Source: DTU018 sp003444615
GTDB taxonomy: Bacteria; Bacillota; Syntrophomonadia; Syntrophomonadales; Syntrophomonadaceae
Assembly: GCA_049656905.1 (NCBI GenBank)
Contig: JBASMO010000091.1
Coordinates: forward strand, 1 to 9,807
Direction: 5' to 3'
DNA length: 9,807 bases
In this document: one piece after another, positions 1 through 6,424 of the stretch
Position numbering within the stretch: the stretch's first letter is position 1
How the letters are laid out: every line of letters starts with the position of its first letter
Translations under genes and position numbers: made by a program
Notes under the pieces: model-generated
Seen by the model: only the letters and a program-made list of their open reading frames with translations
What the model was told of the DNA's origin: nothing
Databases searched by the model: none

Positions 1-760
1 ATTTTAAGAACCGCTGTTCCTTTTCAGTAGCCTGGTCCTCCTCTCCCATGCTGGCCCATACATCCGTATATACGATATCGGCGTCGCGGACAGCTTCAGC
101 CGGGTCGTTGACCACCCATAATTTCGCGCCGGTAGCCTGAGCATCCTCTTGGGCCAGGCTCACTATCCGGGAATCGGGTTCGAAACCAGGGGGTGCAGCT
201 ATCACCACGTCCATACCCACTTTAGCCCCGCCGAAAAGGAGGGAGTGGGCCACGTTGTTGCCGTCGCCTATAAAGGCCAGTTTCAGCCCCTGCAGTCTCC
301 CTTTATGCTCCTTAATAGTGATCATATCACCGATGACCTGGGTGGGGTGCAGCAGATCAGTTAATCCATTAATAACAGGGATATCCGCCCATTTGGCCAG
401 TTCCAAAACTTCCTCATGATCAAAGGTGCGAATCATAATGCCATCCAGCATGCGGGACAGCACCTGGGCGGTATCCTGAATAGTCTCACCCCGGCCTAAC
501 TGAATATCCCGGGGGCTTAAAAACAAAGCATGCCCCCCTAACTGGTACATACCCACTTCAAAGGCTACGCGAGTACGGGTGGAAGACTTTTGGAATATCA
601 TGCCTAAGGTCTTGCCCGCCAGGTGGGGATGGGGAATACCCTGTTTTTGCTCCTCTTTCAATATTGCTCCCACTTCTAGTATGTAGGCAATCTCCGCGGG
701 GGTAAAGTCATGAATGCTGATAAAATCCCGGCCCTTTAAAGGGTCGTTTATCTCCTGCAT
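1..760 (-). CDS. argF: Ornithine carbamoyltransferase, 3' end beyond window
   Basis: Transfers the carbamoyl group of carbamoyl phosphate to ornithine to give citrulline, in the cytoplasm; last gene of the visible arginine operon. 253 residues are present, starting MQEINDPLKG; the reading frame runs off the left edge, so the usual 300-310 residue protein lacks its last ~55 residues, including the expected HCLP ornithine-site motif. Visible motifs are the carbamoyl-phosphate loop SSTRTR (residues 59-64), HPTQ (138-141) and D-x-W-x-SMG (233-239). The SMG motif is typical of ornithine rather than aspartate carbamoyltransferases. The ATG at 760 has AAAGGAG seven bases upstream, and only 17 bases separate it from the argD stop, so the two are co-transcribed. 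A catabolic role is possible in principle, but the operon context favours biosynthesis. Confidence 0.95.
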   Translation of the reverse strand, partial: MQEINDPLKGRDFISIHDFTPAEIAYILEVGAILKEEQKQGIPHPHLAGKTLGMIFQKSSTRTRVAFEVGMYQLGGHALFLSPRDIQLGRGETIQDTAQVLSRMLDGIMIRTFDHEEVLELAKWADIPVINGLTDLLHPTQVIGDMITIKEHKGRLQGLKLAFIGDGNNVAHSLLFGGAKVGMDVVIAAPPGFEPDSRIVSLAQEDAQATGAKLWVVNDPAEAVRDADIVYTDVWASMGEEDQATEKEQRFLK

Positions 761-777
761 ATTTTCACTCCTTTATA

Positions 778-1968
778 TCAGGCATCCCATTCTTTTAAGG
801 CTTCCTTAAATAAGGCCAGGGCCTGATTAATTTCCACTTGATTTATAGTTAAGGGCGGCACAAAGCGCACCACATTGCTTCCGGCACCTACCAGCAGGAG
901 GCCTTTTTTCATACAGACACTGATTAACTCCTGAACCGGGACCGTAAATTCCACGCCGATGAGTAAGCCCCGCCCGCGAATTTCTTTGACCCGGGGATCG
1001 CCGATTTTTTGTATGCCTTCCCTTAGCAGCCGGCCCTTTTCTTTTACCTGCTCCAGAAATTCCTCTTGACTAACTACATCCATTACCTTGCTGGCCACCG
1101 CCGTGGCCAGGGGGTTGCCCCCAAAGGTGGCGGCATGATCACCGGGCGCAAAACCAGTAGCCACTTGAGAAGTGGTGAGCATAGCTCCAATGGGAAAACC
1201 GCTGCCCAACCCTTTGGCCAGGGTAACTATATGGGGCTTTACTCCATAATGCTCGTAGGCAAACAAAGTGCCGGTTCGCCCGATTCCGCACTGTACTTCA
1301 TCGAAAATCAGCAGTATTTCAGCTTGATCGCAAATATGTTTAAGACTGCGCAAAAAAGTTAGATCAGCCGGGCGGATTCCTCCCTCTCCCTGAATAGGCT
1401 CCACCATTATGGCACAGGTGTTATCGGTAATAGCCTGTTCCACTGCGGGCAGTTTATTGTACTCCACGTATTTGAAGCCCGGTACCAGGGGCCCAAAACC
1501 TTCATGGTATTTTGGCTGGCCCGTCGCAGTCAAAGCTCCCATGGTCCGTCCATGAAAGGAATTTTCGAAGACTATGATTTCCGTCTTGTGGGCTTGTTTG
1601 CGCCGGTAAAAATACTTGCGGGCTAGTTTAATCGCCGCTTCATTAGCTTCTGCGCCACTGTTGCAAAAATAGGCTTTGTCAAGGCCCGAGGCTTGAATGA
1701 GTTTTTCCGCCAGTTGGATCTGGGGCGGTATCCAGTAGAGATTGGAGACATGCCACAGGGTTTGGGCTTGTTCTTTTAAGACATCCAGGACGACTTTAGG
1801 GCAGTGTCCCAGGGAACAAGTGGCAATCCCGCCTACCATATCCAGGTATTGTTTATTGTTAGCATCCCAGACATAACTGCCACTCCCCCGCACCAGAGCA
1901 ATGGGGAAGCGTCCATAATTACTCATCAAGGCTTCCTGCCCTCTATTAATCCATTCCTGATTGGTCAT
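778..1968 (-). CDS. argD: Acetylornithine aminotransferase
   Basis: PLP-dependent class III aminotransferase that converts N-acetylglutamate semialdehyde to N-acetylornithine with glutamate as amino donor. The 396 residues match the family's usual length. Visible are the cofactor phosphate-binding SGAEANE (104-110), the FHGRTMG stretch near 138, the cofactor-contacting Asp in IFDEVQ (D223) and the Schiff-base lysine in TLAKGLGSGFP (K252). The ATG at 1968 is preceded by GGAGG (1977-1981) at eight bases. It lies between argB and argF; the spacer to argB is 51 bases and contains a palindromic repeat. Related enzymes such as ornithine or 4-aminobutyrate aminotransferase share these motifs, but the position within argCJBDF makes ArgD the clear choice. 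It may also serve as succinyldiaminopimelate aminotransferase, as in some bacteria; the sequence does not show this. Confidence 0.96.
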   Translation of the reverse strand: MTNQEWINRGQEALMSNYGRFPIALVRGSGSYVWDANNKQYLDMVGGIATCSLGHCPKVVLDVLKEQAQTLWHVSNLYWIPPQIQLAEKLIQASGLDKAYFCNSGAEANEAAIKLARKYFYRRKQAHKTEIIVFENSFHGRTMGALTATGQPKYHEGFGPLVPGFKYVEYNKLPAVEQAITDNTCAIMVEPIQGEGGIRPADLTFLRSLKHICDQAEILLIFDEVQCGIGRTGTLFAYEHYGVKPHIVTLAKGLGSGFPIGAMLTTSQVATGFAPGDHAATFGGNPLATAVASKVMDVVSQEEFLEQVKEKGRLLREGIQKIGDPRVKEIRGRGLLIGVEFTVPVQELISVCMKKGLLLVGAGSNVVRFVPPLTINQVEINQALALFKEALKEWDA

Positions 1969-1976
1969 TTATCCTT

Positions 1977-1981
1977 CCTCC
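1977..1981 (-). promoter_or_regulatory. argD ribosome binding site
   Basis: GGAGG on the minus strand, eight bases before the argD ATG. It supports the start at 1968. Confidence 0.7.
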
Positions 1982-1990
1982 ATTTTTCCC

Positions 1991-2015
1991 GAAACAGAGA
2001 ACCATTCCCTGTTTC
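1991..2015. repeat. Diverged copy of the AGAACCGTCCC palindromic repeat
   Basis: Seven-base arms GAAACAG (1991-1997) and CTGTTTC (2009-2015) enclose AGAACCATTCC. The architecture is the same as in the elements at 2903-2932 and 2986-3018: self-complementary arms around a core close to AGAACCGTCCC, here with two changes. It fills most of the argB-argD spacer. It is probably an old insertion of the same family. As RNA it forms a small hairpin without a U tract, so it is not an obvious terminator. Confidence 0.6.
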
Positions 2016-2019
2016 ACTG

Positions 2020-2883
2020 TTACCCATTGACCACCATGGTACCGATTCCTTCCCGGGTGAAAATTTCCAGCAGAATGGAATGAGGTATGCGGCCATCTAT
2101 GATATGGGTACGCCCTACTCCTCCGGTAACTGCTTCTACGCAGCAGCGCACTTTAGGAGTCATCCCCCCGGCAATTACCCCTTCCTCGGTCAGCTTGGGT
2201 ACATCACTCACCTTCAAGACTGATATAAGGCTATCAGGGTCATCAGGATTTCTTAACAGGCCGGGCACATCGGTTAAAAGCACCAGTTTATCGGCCTGCA
2301 TATTCACAGCTATGCCCGCTGCCACCATATCTGCATTTATATTATAGGTTTGCTGCTGTTCATCAATACCGATAGGAGCAATAACAGGTATGTATCCGTT
2401 TTCTATTACTGTCTCTATGATTTGAGAATTTATGCGCCGTACCTCGCCCACGAAGCCCATTTTTCCGCTGTAGTCAACGGGACCGGCTTCGATAAGATTG
2501 CCGTCCTTGCCGGATAACCCTACAGCCAGGCCGCCGTTGGCATTTAAGCCAGCCACAATTTCTTTGTTTACTTTACCTCCCAGGACCATTTCCACTACTT
2601 CCATGGTGGCTTTATCAGTAACCCGCAGGCCATCTACAAAGTGACTGGATATGTTGAGGCGGTCCAACAAGCGGTTTATTTCCGGTCCGCCCCCATGAAC
2701 CACTATGGGATGCATGCCTACATAATGCATCAAAACTATGTCCTGCATCACCTTTTGCTGCAGGTCCGGGTCGGTCATAGCCGCACCGCCGTACTTTATA
2801 ACTACTTTTTTACCATAGAAGTCTTTTATATAAGGCAGGGCTTCAACCAGTACCGCCGCCTTTTCCATCGCTGAGGCAATCAC
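2020..2883 (-). CDS. argB: Acetylglutamate kinase
   Basis: Phosphorylates N-acetylglutamate with ATP, the usual arginine-controlled step. The amino-acid-kinase fold is evident: KYGGAAM near the N terminus, VVHGGGPEIN, the VGLSGKDGNL loop, NINADMVA and the terminal DGRIPHSILLEIF. I choose the GTG at 2883 (287 residues) because GGGGGG lies six to seven bases upstream. The ATG at 2868 (282 residues, MEKAAVLVEALPYI) has no ribosome site at useful distance. An ATG at 2934 would give 304 residues, but its extra N terminus is encoded by a palindromic repeat and it has no ribosome site. The N-terminal helix (KAAVLVEALPYIKDFYGKK) resembles arginine-sensitive kinases and is absent from the short E. coli enzyme, so feedback inhibition is inferred. 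The function is secure; the start is moderately sure. Confidence 0.93.
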   Translation of the reverse strand: MIASAMEKAAVLVEALPYIKDFYGKKVVIKYGGAAMTDPDLQQKVMQDIVLMHYVGMHPIVVHGGGPEINRLLDRLNISSHFVDGLRVTDKATMEVVEMVLGGKVNKEIVAGLNANGGLAVGLSGKDGNLIEAGPVDYSGKMGFVGEVRRINSQIIETVIENGYIPVIAPIGIDEQQQTYNINADMVAAGIAVNMQADKLVLLTDVPGLLRNPDDPDSLISVLKVSDVPKLTEEGVIAGGMTPKVRCCVEAVTGGVGRTHIIDGRIPHSILLEIFTREGIGTMVVNG

Positions 2884-2902
2884 TATCTTCCCCCCATTCC
2901 TG

Positions 2903-2932
2903 TTGCAAGAAGGGACGGTTCTTTCTTGCATC
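2903..2932. repeat. Palindromic repeat, copy 1 of inverted pair
   Basis: Arms TGCAAGA (2904-2910) and TCTTGCA (2924-2930) surround the core AGGGACGGTTCTT. The 29 bases 2904-2932 match the reverse complement of 2989-3017 with a single mismatch, so the two are an inverted pair about 56 bases apart. This copy lies directly upstream of the argB ribosome site. The appearance is that of REP-like elements spread by REP-associated tyrosine transposases; that assignment is inference, since no transposase is in the window. Confidence 0.85.
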
Positions 2933-2985
2933 ATGCTATTATTTTATATAAGTCAAAACTGGTTTATAAAAACACACGGCAATCC

Positions 2986-3018
2986 GGATGCAAGAAAGAA
3001 CCGTCCCCTCTTGCATCC
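2986..3018. repeat. Palindromic repeat, copy 2 of inverted pair
   Basis: Ten-base arms GGATGCAAGA (2986-2995) and TCTTGCATCC (3009-3018) surround AAGAACCGTCCCC. It is the opposite orientation of the copy at 2903-2932. It ends ten bases after the argJ stop, so it is in the argJ-argB transcript. Paired with its partner it could form an almost perfect 29-base-pair stem. Confidence 0.87.
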
Positions 3019-3028
3019 CTCTTGGGCA

Positions 3029-4234
3029 TTAGGTGCGGTAAGAGGCATTGATTTTGACATAGTCATAGGACAGATCGCAGCCCCAGGCAACCGCTGAGTT
3101 GGACCCGGATTTCAGATTAAGGGTTATCACCACGGGGTCTTTTTCTAATTCCTGCCGGGCGCGCTCTTCATCAAAAAGCAAACCCATTCCGTTTTCCGCT
3201 ACCTTTTCCGCGCCTAGGTAAATATCTACTTTATTGGGATCAAACTGGGCTCCGGAGTAGCCTGCTGCGGCCAGAATCCGCCCCCAATTAGCATCCTGCC
3301 CAAAAATCGCTGCTTTGGTCAGATTAGAAGCAGTAATCCCCCGGGCGATCTGACGCGCGCTCTCCTGGGTTGGCGCCCCGGTCACCTGGACCTCGATGAG
3401 GCGGGTAGCCCCTTCTCCATCCCGGGCTATCATTTTGGCCAGTGATATGGCCACTTCTTGCAGGGCTTCTTGAAACCTTCTATAATCGTCAGATTCTATA
3501 TCATCGATAAGCTGATTGCCTGCCAAACCGTTGGCTAGAATTATGGCCATATCATTGGTTGAAGTATCCCTATCCACACTCACCATATTGAAAGACTGTT
3601 GTACTGCTTGCTGGAAGGCTGTTTTTAAACAATAGCTGTCTATGGCCACATCTGTTGTGAAAAAAGCCAGCATGGTAGCCATATTAGGATGTATCATGCC
3701 TGAACCTTTGGCTATGGCTCCAATGCGTACCGGTTTGCCCTGCAGTTCTATTTCTACGGCCATCTCTTTGCTGACCAGGTCGGTAGTCATAATAGCCAGG
3801 GCTGCATTATGGGCACCTTCCTGGCTCAGATTAGCCGCTGCCTGGCGAATTCCTTTTTCAATCTTATCCATACACATAAAAACCCCAATCACTCCGGTAG
3901 ACGCTACTACCACATCTTGAGGAGCAATCCCTATCTCTTCAGCGGCAATCTGGGCCATTTGCAGGGTGTCATTCCAACCTTGTTCACCCGTGCAGGCATT
4001 GGCATTGCCACTATTGACTACAATGGCCTGGGCTTGCCCGTTTTCCAAATGCTGCCGGCTGATATCCACACAAGCGGCCCGGACCCGATTGGTAGTAAAA
4101 GTCCCGGCGGCAGTACAGGGTACTTGGGAATAAATCAGGGCCACATCTTTTTTATCTTTGGCCTTTAAATCGGCGCAGACTCCCTGGGCTAAAAAACCCT
4201 GGGGAGCAGTTATGGAGCCCGTAATTTTCTTCAT
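3029..4234 (-). CDS. argJ: Glutamate N-acetyltransferase (ornithine acetyltransferase)
   Basis: Moves the acetyl group from N-acetylornithine to glutamate, releasing ornithine and regenerating N-acetylglutamate; some members also use acetyl-CoA. The 401 residues are typical. The self-processing site KGSGMIHPNMATML is intact; cleavage would fall between A186 and T187, and T187 becomes the N-terminal nucleophile of the beta chain. The oxyanion-hole stretch STGVIG is at 112-117, and the conserved DRDTSTNDM segment is present. The ATG at 4234 follows AGGAGGAG (4243-4250) at eight bases. The spacer to argC is 29 bases and the spacer to argB carries a repeat pair. Its presence means the organism uses the cyclic acetyl route and does not need a separate acetylornithine deacetylase. 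Whether it is mono- or bifunctional cannot be told from the motifs. Confidence 0.97.
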   Translation of the reverse strand: MKKITGSITAPQGFLAQGVCADLKAKDKKDVALIYSQVPCTAAGTFTTNRVRAACVDISRQHLENGQAQAIVVNSGNANACTGEQGWNDTLQMAQIAAEEIGIAPQDVVVASTGVIGVFMCMDKIEKGIRQAAANLSQEGAHNAALAIMTTDLVSKEMAVEIELQGKPVRIGAIAKGSGMIHPNMATMLAFFTTDVAIDSYCLKTAFQQAVQQSFNMVSVDRDTSTNDMAIILANGLAGNQLIDDIESDDYRRFQEALQEVAISLAKMIARDGEGATRLIEVQVTGAPTQESARQIARGITASNLTKAAIFGQDANWGRILAAAGYSGAQFDPNKVDIYLGAEKVAENGMGLLFDEERARQELEKDPVVITLNLKSGSNSAVAWGCDLSYDYVKINASYRT

Positions 4235-4242
4235 TATTTACA

Positions 4243-4250
4243 CTCCTCCT
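4243..4250 (-). promoter_or_regulatory. argJ ribosome binding site
   Basis: AGGAGGAG on the minus strand, eight bases before the argJ ATG; a strong site that decides the start. Confidence 0.75.
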
Positions 4251-4263
4251 ACTTGCTATCCGG

Positions 4264-5301
4264 TTAAGGGTGTACACCCGGAAACAACAATCCTTTAGTT
4301 TCCGGCCAGCCAAACATCACATTCAGATTCTGAATGGCCTGGCCAGAAGCACCCTTGGTCAGATTATCCAGGGCAGAGACCAGTATAACCTGACCGCTTT
4401 CTTCATCTGCATAGATACCTATATCTATAAAGTTGCTGCCATAAACCCATTTGGTATGGGGGAAGACCCCTTCTGGAAGTACTCTGACGAAGGGCTCGGT
4501 CCCATAGGCTTCCTCTAAAACTTTGCGTACCTGACCCGCTTCGGCCCCGGTTCGCAGCCGGGCATATATAGTGCTTAAGATTCCCCGGTTCATGGGTACC
4601 AGGTGGGGAGTAAAAATCATTTGCACCGTAGTACCGGCTGCCAAGCTCAGTTCCTGAGCGATTTCCGGTCCATGGCGATGAGTACCCACTCCATAAGCCT
4701 TAAAGCCTTCATTAACTTCACAGAAATGATTGCTGGGCTTAGCTGACCGGCCCGCACCGGTAACTCCTGATTTGGAATCAACAATTATACCTTCCCCAGC
4801 CAGCAAACCTGCTTTTAGCAGCGGGGCCAAGGGCACTATGGCACTGGTGGGATAACAGCCCGGGTTAGCAACAATCTGAGCATCTTTAATCTTATCCCGG
4901 TACAGTTCCGGTAGACCATATACCGCATCTGCCAACATGTGAGGGGCTTCATGCACGGTTTCATAGTACTTTTCATAGATGGCCACGTCTTTTAAGCGAA
5001 AATCAGCCCCCAGATCGATGCATCGCACTCCCCCGGAGACCAATTCCTTCACCATAGGTACGGAAAGACCGTGGGGAAGTGCCAGGAAAGCTACCTGACA
5101 GCTATTATTGATAAGGTTTAGATCAGTAGCTGTACAAGTTAAATCGTAAAAGCCGGTTAGATGTGGATACACCTGATTTATCTTCTTGCCTATGTTTTCT
5201 GTAGAAGTGATGCAATCCACTACTACATCATCTCTTCCGACGAGAAGGCGTAAGAGCTCAGCGGCTGTATATCCATCTCCGATTATGGCTGCTTTAATCA
5301 T
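4264..5301 (-). CDS. argC: N-acetyl-gamma-glutamyl-phosphate reductase
   Basis: NADPH-dependent reduction of N-acetylglutamyl phosphate to the semialdehyde; first gene of the operon. The 345 residues are normal for the family. The catalytic cysteine is C149 in ANPGCYPTSA, and the partner histidine lies in the GTHRHGPEI stretch. The Rossmann loop near the N terminus reads IIGDGYTAAELLRLL. Most relatives have a pattern like GATGYTGAEL, so this one is one residue shorter and lacks the last glycine; the catalytic part is intact. The ATG at 5301 follows AAGGAGG (5311-5317) at nine bases. Transcription probably starts near 5356 from the promoter at 5364-5392, and ArgR control is likely. Confidence 0.96.
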   Translation of the reverse strand: MIKAAIIGDGYTAAELLRLLVGRDDVVVDCITSTENIGKKINQVYPHLTGFYDLTCTATDLNLINNSCQVAFLALPHGLSVPMVKELVSGGVRCIDLGADFRLKDVAIYEKYYETVHEAPHMLADAVYGLPELYRDKIKDAQIVANPGCYPTSAIVPLAPLLKAGLLAGEGIIVDSKSGVTGAGRSAKPSNHFCEVNEGFKAYGVGTHRHGPEIAQELSLAAGTTVQMIFTPHLVPMNRGILSTIYARLRTGAEAGQVRKVLEEAYGTEPFVRVLPEGVFPHTKWVYGSNFIDIGIYADEESGQVILVSALDNLTKGASGQAIQNLNVMFGWPETKGLLFPGVHP

Positions 5302-5310
5302 ATCTAAGGA

Positions 5311-5317
5311 CCTCCTT
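5311..5317 (-). promoter_or_regulatory. argC ribosome binding site
   Basis: AAGGAGG on the minus strand, nine bases before the argC ATG at 5301. Confidence 0.75.
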
Positions 5318-5363
5318 GTACCGGGGCTGTTCTTAATAATCTATTTACGCATAAACTTAAATA

Positions 5364-5392
5364 ATTATACATAGATATGCATAAATTTTCAA
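5364..5392 (-). promoter_or_regulatory. Sigma-A-type promoter of the arg operon
   Basis: On the minus strand TTGAAA (5387-5392) is followed after exactly 17 bases by a perfect TATAAT (5364-5369). The start of transcription would be near 5356, giving a leader of about 55 bases. It is the only strong promoter before argC and lies just downstream of the repeat hairpin that separates it from the rubredoxin gene. Confidence 0.8.
5366..5383 (-). promoter_or_regulatory. Candidate ArgR operator (ARG box)
   Basis: The 18-base imperfect dyad TATGCATATCTATGTATA (14 of 18 positions symmetric) covers the spacer and most of the -10 element. It fits the ARG-box layout of TG-x-AT, four A/T-rich bases, then AT. 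A second TTTATGC half-site lies 30 bases downstream (around 5349-5355), about three helical turns away, which would suit a hexameric repressor. Binding is inferred from position and resemblance. Confidence 0.5.
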
Positions 5393-5403
5393 GCAGAAAA
5401 CAA

Positions 5404-5491
5404 AAAAACAGGAGCCGGTTCTTTGAATTCATTGCAAAATAGCCTTGATTCAGGCCAAGGGAGTGTTCCTAGAGAGCCGTCCCCTGTTTTT
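5404..5491. terminator. Inverted repeat pair, probable bidirectional terminator
   Basis: Bases 5404-5425 pair with 5470-5491 in a stem of about 22 positions with two mismatches and a few G-U pairs, closed by a 44-base loop. The arms are AAAAACAGG-rich and CCTGTTTTT-rich, so transcripts in either direction end in a U tract. The arm cores (AGCCGGTTCTTT and AGAGCCGTCCC) belong to the same repeat family as the elements beside argB. It begins seven bases after the rubredoxin stop and ends before the argC promoter, as expected of a terminator insulating the two operons. Confidence 0.65.
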
Positions 5492-5498
5492 ATATTTA

Positions 5499-5681
5499 TT
5501 ATTCTGCCGGGACAAATTCTTCTTTTCCTGCTCCACATTCGGGGCACACCCAGTCCTCAGGCAGATCCTCAAAACTGGTTCCCGGAGCCACACCATTGTC
5601 AGGGTCGTCTTCCGCCGGGTCATATCTGTATCCGCATATTGCACATTCGAAAGCTTCATCGGCCATCACTATGTCTGACAT
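5499..5681 (-). CDS. Rubredoxin
   Basis: Small cytoplasmic electron carrier with one iron held by four cysteines. In the 60 residues the ligands are C13 and C16 (CAICGYRYDP) and C46 and C49 (PEDWVCPECGAGKEEF), the classic pair of knuckles. About ten residues precede the usual rubredoxin start, so MSDIVMADEAFEC has a slightly long N terminus. The ATG at 5681 has AGGAGG (5691-5696) at nine bases; an internal ATG (M6) has no such site. It lies 66 bases after the metallo-hydrolase gene with no clear promoter between, so it is probably the last gene of that operon. The electron partner cannot be named from sequence; the upstream redox selenoprotein candidate is an attractive neighbour. Confidence 0.96.
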   Translation of the reverse strand: MSDIVMADEAFECAICGYRYDPAEDDPDNGVAPGTSFEDLPEDWVCPECGAGKEEFVPAE

Positions 5682-5747
5682 TATGATATCCCTCCTAAAA
5701 CTATGTTAATCTTGGTCTCAGTTTCCTTAGTTAATCTATACGAAACA

Positions 5748-6410
5748 TCAGTCCTTTATACCGTGAAGACTACTAACCTCTATTCTTTTCCCATGGGAAG
5801 GATAGAATATCTGGGCTCCTCGCTTTATCAACATATCCCAGCTAGCCGCGATTTCTTCGGGGTTTTCTGCGAAGATGGGAAAATTGGTGGCCGGCCATAG
5901 ATTCATAGCCAGATCTCCTACCAGAGCCTGACCGTCTTCCAACAATACAGACAGAGAGCCAGCGGTATGCCCGGGGGTAGGAATTACTCTTCCGGCTACT
6001 CCGTAACCAGTCAAGTCAAATTCCTCAGTGGTAGTTATTTCTACCTCTGTTTTGGGAAAACCCAGCCACCGCTTACTGTGCCGGCCCACCCAGCTAACCG
6101 CGGTACCCAATGCATTGGTTCCCGGCGGGATAACCACTTCTCCTGATTCTATTATCCGGGCTTCCCGGGGATGAGCCAGTACTGGACACCGGCACAAAGT
6201 CTTAATCTGGGCCAGGCTGCCTACATGGTCATAATGGGCATGGGTTATAATTATTAACTTAATGTCTTCTGGATTAAGGCCGAGTTTGCGTAAGCGCTTG
6301 GAGAACAATCTCACCATAGATTGACGTCCGGCATCCACCAGTATCCAGCCTTGAGCTGCTTCAATAAGGTAACAGTTGGTGTACGACAGAGGCATGGTTA
6401 CTACTTTCAT
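5748..6410 (-). CDS. Metallo-beta-lactamase-fold hydrolase
   Basis: Probable soluble hydrolase with a two-metal site, of 220 residues. Metal ligands are visible: THAHYDH (H57, H59, D61, H62), H148 in PTPGHTAGS, D166 in GDLAM and H206 in PSHG. The set is complete for the glyoxalase II-like/MBL-fold superfamily, where many members cleave thioesters or phosphoesters; the substrate here is unknown. No flavodoxin domain follows, so it is not a flavo-diiron protein. The ATG at 6410 follows a GGGGAGAGGG stretch a few bases upstream and begins 14 bases after the end of the Spx-like gene, so the two are clearly co-transcribed. Rubredoxin follows. No signal peptide is seen. Confidence 0.88.
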   Translation of the reverse strand: MKVVTMPLSYTNCYLIEAAQGWILVDAGRQSMVRLFSKRLRKLGLNPEDIKLIIITHAHYDHVGSLAQIKTLCRCPVLAHPREARIIESGEVVIPPGTNALGTAVSWVGRHSKRWLGFPKTEVEITTTEEFDLTGYGVAGRVIPTPGHTAGSLSVLLEDGQALVGDLAMNLWPATNFPIFAENPEEIAASWDMLIKRGAQIFYPSHGKRIEVSSLHGIKD

Positions 6411-6424
6411 ATCCCTCTCCCCAA

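Noticed and set aside
149..364. Plus-strand open frames opposite argF, argD, argB, argJ, argC and the other genes
   Set aside because: They lie antisense to genes with clear families, show no family motif and lack ribosome sites; they are shadows.
2884..2934. Longer argB start at ATG 2934 (304 residues)
   Set aside because: The extra residues are encoded by a palindromic repeat, there is no ribosome site before it, and relatives begin close to the EALPYI helix.
2903..3018. CRISPR or tandem-repeat array
   Set aside because: There are just two copies, in opposite orientation, each self-complementary, with a single spacer between them.
5682..5747. Separate promoter for the rubredoxin gene
   Set aside because: I could not find a -35/-10 pair at proper spacing in these 66 bases, so I treat the gene as part of the upstream operon.
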